Shown here piece by piece: positions 5,238 through 6,101 of a DNA stretch of 6,101 bases; position 1 is the stretch's first letter; every line of letters starts with the position of its first letter. Origin of the DNA: Acidimicrobiia bacterium (GTDB lineage: Bacteria; Actinomycetota; Acidimicrobiia; Acidimicrobiales; Ilumatobacteraceae); NCBI GenBank assembly GCA_009926705.1, contig RFOJ01000062.1:1-6101 (forward strand). Direction: 5' to 3'. The notes beneath the pieces are model-generated. The model saw nothing but the letters and a program-made list of their open reading frames with translations. It made no database searches and was not told the origin of the DNA. The position numbers were made by a program, and so were the translations under genes.

Positions 5238-6101
5238 TCACGCAAAGAGCGGGTTGAGCGACTCGGGGTCGAGACCGTAGTGAGATATGGCGTCGGCGAC
5301 GATTTCTGGCTTCACCTCGCCGCTCAGCGACAGGGCGTGCAGCGTGGCGACCACCACGTTGGGCATGTCGATCTCAAAGTGTCGACGCAGCGACTCGCGA
5401 GTGTCGCTGCGTCCGAAGCCGTCGGTGCCGAGCGGCACGAACATGCGGTTCGGCACGAAGCGCGCAACTTGCTCGGGCACGACTCGCATGAAGTCGGTGA
5501 CGGCGACGACCGGGCCGCTTCCGTCGTCGAGCAGTCGAGTGACGTCTGCTTCGCGCGGAGCGGCGGTCGGGTGCAGTCGATTCCAGCGTTCGACATCGAT
5601 GGCGTTCTCGCGCAGGGCCTTATAAGAAGTCGCCGACCAGAGATCGCAGGCAACGTCCCATCGCGATTCGAGTTCGGCGGCTGCAGCTCGAACCGCAGAA
5701 TGCGCCGAGCCGGAGAAGAGCAGCGTTGCCCGGTGCTTGGCGTTGCCCGCATCAGCCCACTTGTAGAGACCGCGCATGATTTGTGCGTCAAGGTCGGCGA
5801 CCGCCGGACGGGCAGGCATCGGATAGTTCTCGTTGTACAACGTGACGTAATAGAACACGTCGTTCGGCACCTCTCCGTACATCTCGTGCAGGCCACTACG
5901 CACAATTGCTGCAACTTCATAGGCAAACGCAGGGTCGTATGCACGGCACGGCGGAACGGTGCTCGCCAAGACAAGCGAGTGGCCGTCTTGGTGTTGCAGG
6001 CCTTCGCCGAGCAGGGTGGTGCGCCCAGCCGTGGCACCGAGCAAGAAACCACGCGTGCGCGCATCGGCTGCCTGCCAGATGAGGTCTCCCACTCGCTGGA
6101 A
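5238..6101 (-). CDS. aceE: Pyruvate dehydrogenase E1 component, homodimeric type, C-terminal part
   Basis: The reading frame enters from the right edge, and 287 residues up to the TGA at 5238-5240 are visible, roughly the last third of a protein usually near 900 residues. The first visible residues (FQRVGDLIW) and ARGFLLGATAGRTTL-like sequence, GEGLQHQDGHS (32-42), YDPAFAYEVA (55-64), DVFYYVTLYNENYPMP (81-96) and TDGFGRSDTRESLRRHF (about 227-243) are characteristic of AceE. The enzyme uses thiamine diphosphate to decarboxylate pyruvate and passes the acetyl group to the lipoyl domain of E2, feeding the citric acid cycle. The thiamine-diphosphate-binding half lies outside the window. The C terminus is complete and shows no frameshift. 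The partial state is only due to the window edge. It is the first visible gene of the leftward unit aceE, HhH-GPD protein, galE. Confidence 0.95.
   Translation of the reverse strand, partial: FQRVGDLIWQAADARTRGFLLGATAGRTTLLGEGLQHQDGHSLVLASTVPPCRAYDPAFAYEVAAIVRSGLHEMYGEVPNDVFYYVTLYNENYPMPARPAVADLDAQIMRGLYKWADAGNAKHRATLLFSGSAHSAVRAAAAELESRWDVACDLWSATSYKALRENAIDVERWNRLHPTAAPREADVTRLLDDGSGPVVAVTDFMRVVPEQVARFVPNRMFVPLGTDGFGRSDTRESLRRHFEIDMPNVVVATLHALSLSGEVKPEIVADAISHYGLDPESLNPLFA

Noticed and set aside
4685..5257. A 190-codon open frame on the plus strand
   Set aside because: It is antisense to the HhH-GPD gene, which has clear family sequence and fits the overlapping gene order.
5324..6064. A 246-codon open frame on the minus strand
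   Set aside because: It is an out-of-frame shadow of aceE, rich in Arg, Cys and Ser.

Overview
The window is a densely coded, GC-rich bacterial stretch with almost no intergenic DNA. The longest gap between genes is about 27 bases and most junctions are 4-base start/stop overlaps. Two neighbouring proteins belong to families that use mycothiol, a thiol cofactor restricted to Actinomycetota. A homodimeric-type pyruvate dehydrogenase E1 (AceE), GTG starts and apparently leaderless promoters also fit an actinobacterium. An uncultured lineage such as Acidimicrobiia is a plausible but unproven guess.

Layout. (1) Positions 1-2701, minus strand, read from right to left: a DsbA-fold oxidoreductase resembling mycothiol-dependent nitroreductase Rv2466c, a mycothiol-dependent maleylpyruvate-isomerase-family protein, an 86-residue ORF, and a large family-2 glycosyltransferase that runs off the left edge. 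The last two are in the same frame and separated by a single TGA, so they may be one interrupted gene. (2) Positions 2729-3663, plus strand: a 63-residue unknown protein overlapping by 4 bases an alpha/beta hydrolase whose nucleophile-elbow serine is replaced by asparagine. (3) Positions 3651-6101, minus strand: the C-terminal part of aceE (entering from the right edge), an HhH-GPD-type DNA repair protein, and galE.

The genes form three units. Units 1 and 2 diverge from a 27-base region in which each start codon has a TANNNT hexamer exactly 6 bases upstream, which suggests back-to-back leaderless promoters. Units 2 and 3 converge with a 13-base overlap of their 3' ends. GalE (UDP-galactose supply) and the glycosyltransferase both suit cell-surface polysaccharide synthesis but lie in different units. 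The DsbA-like and isomerase-like proteins look like a small mycothiol-linked module. No tRNA, rRNA, CRISPR array, insertion sequence or sizeable repeat was seen. The region looks like ordinary chromosome; the points of interest are missing key residues, the in-frame stop and the divergent promoter.
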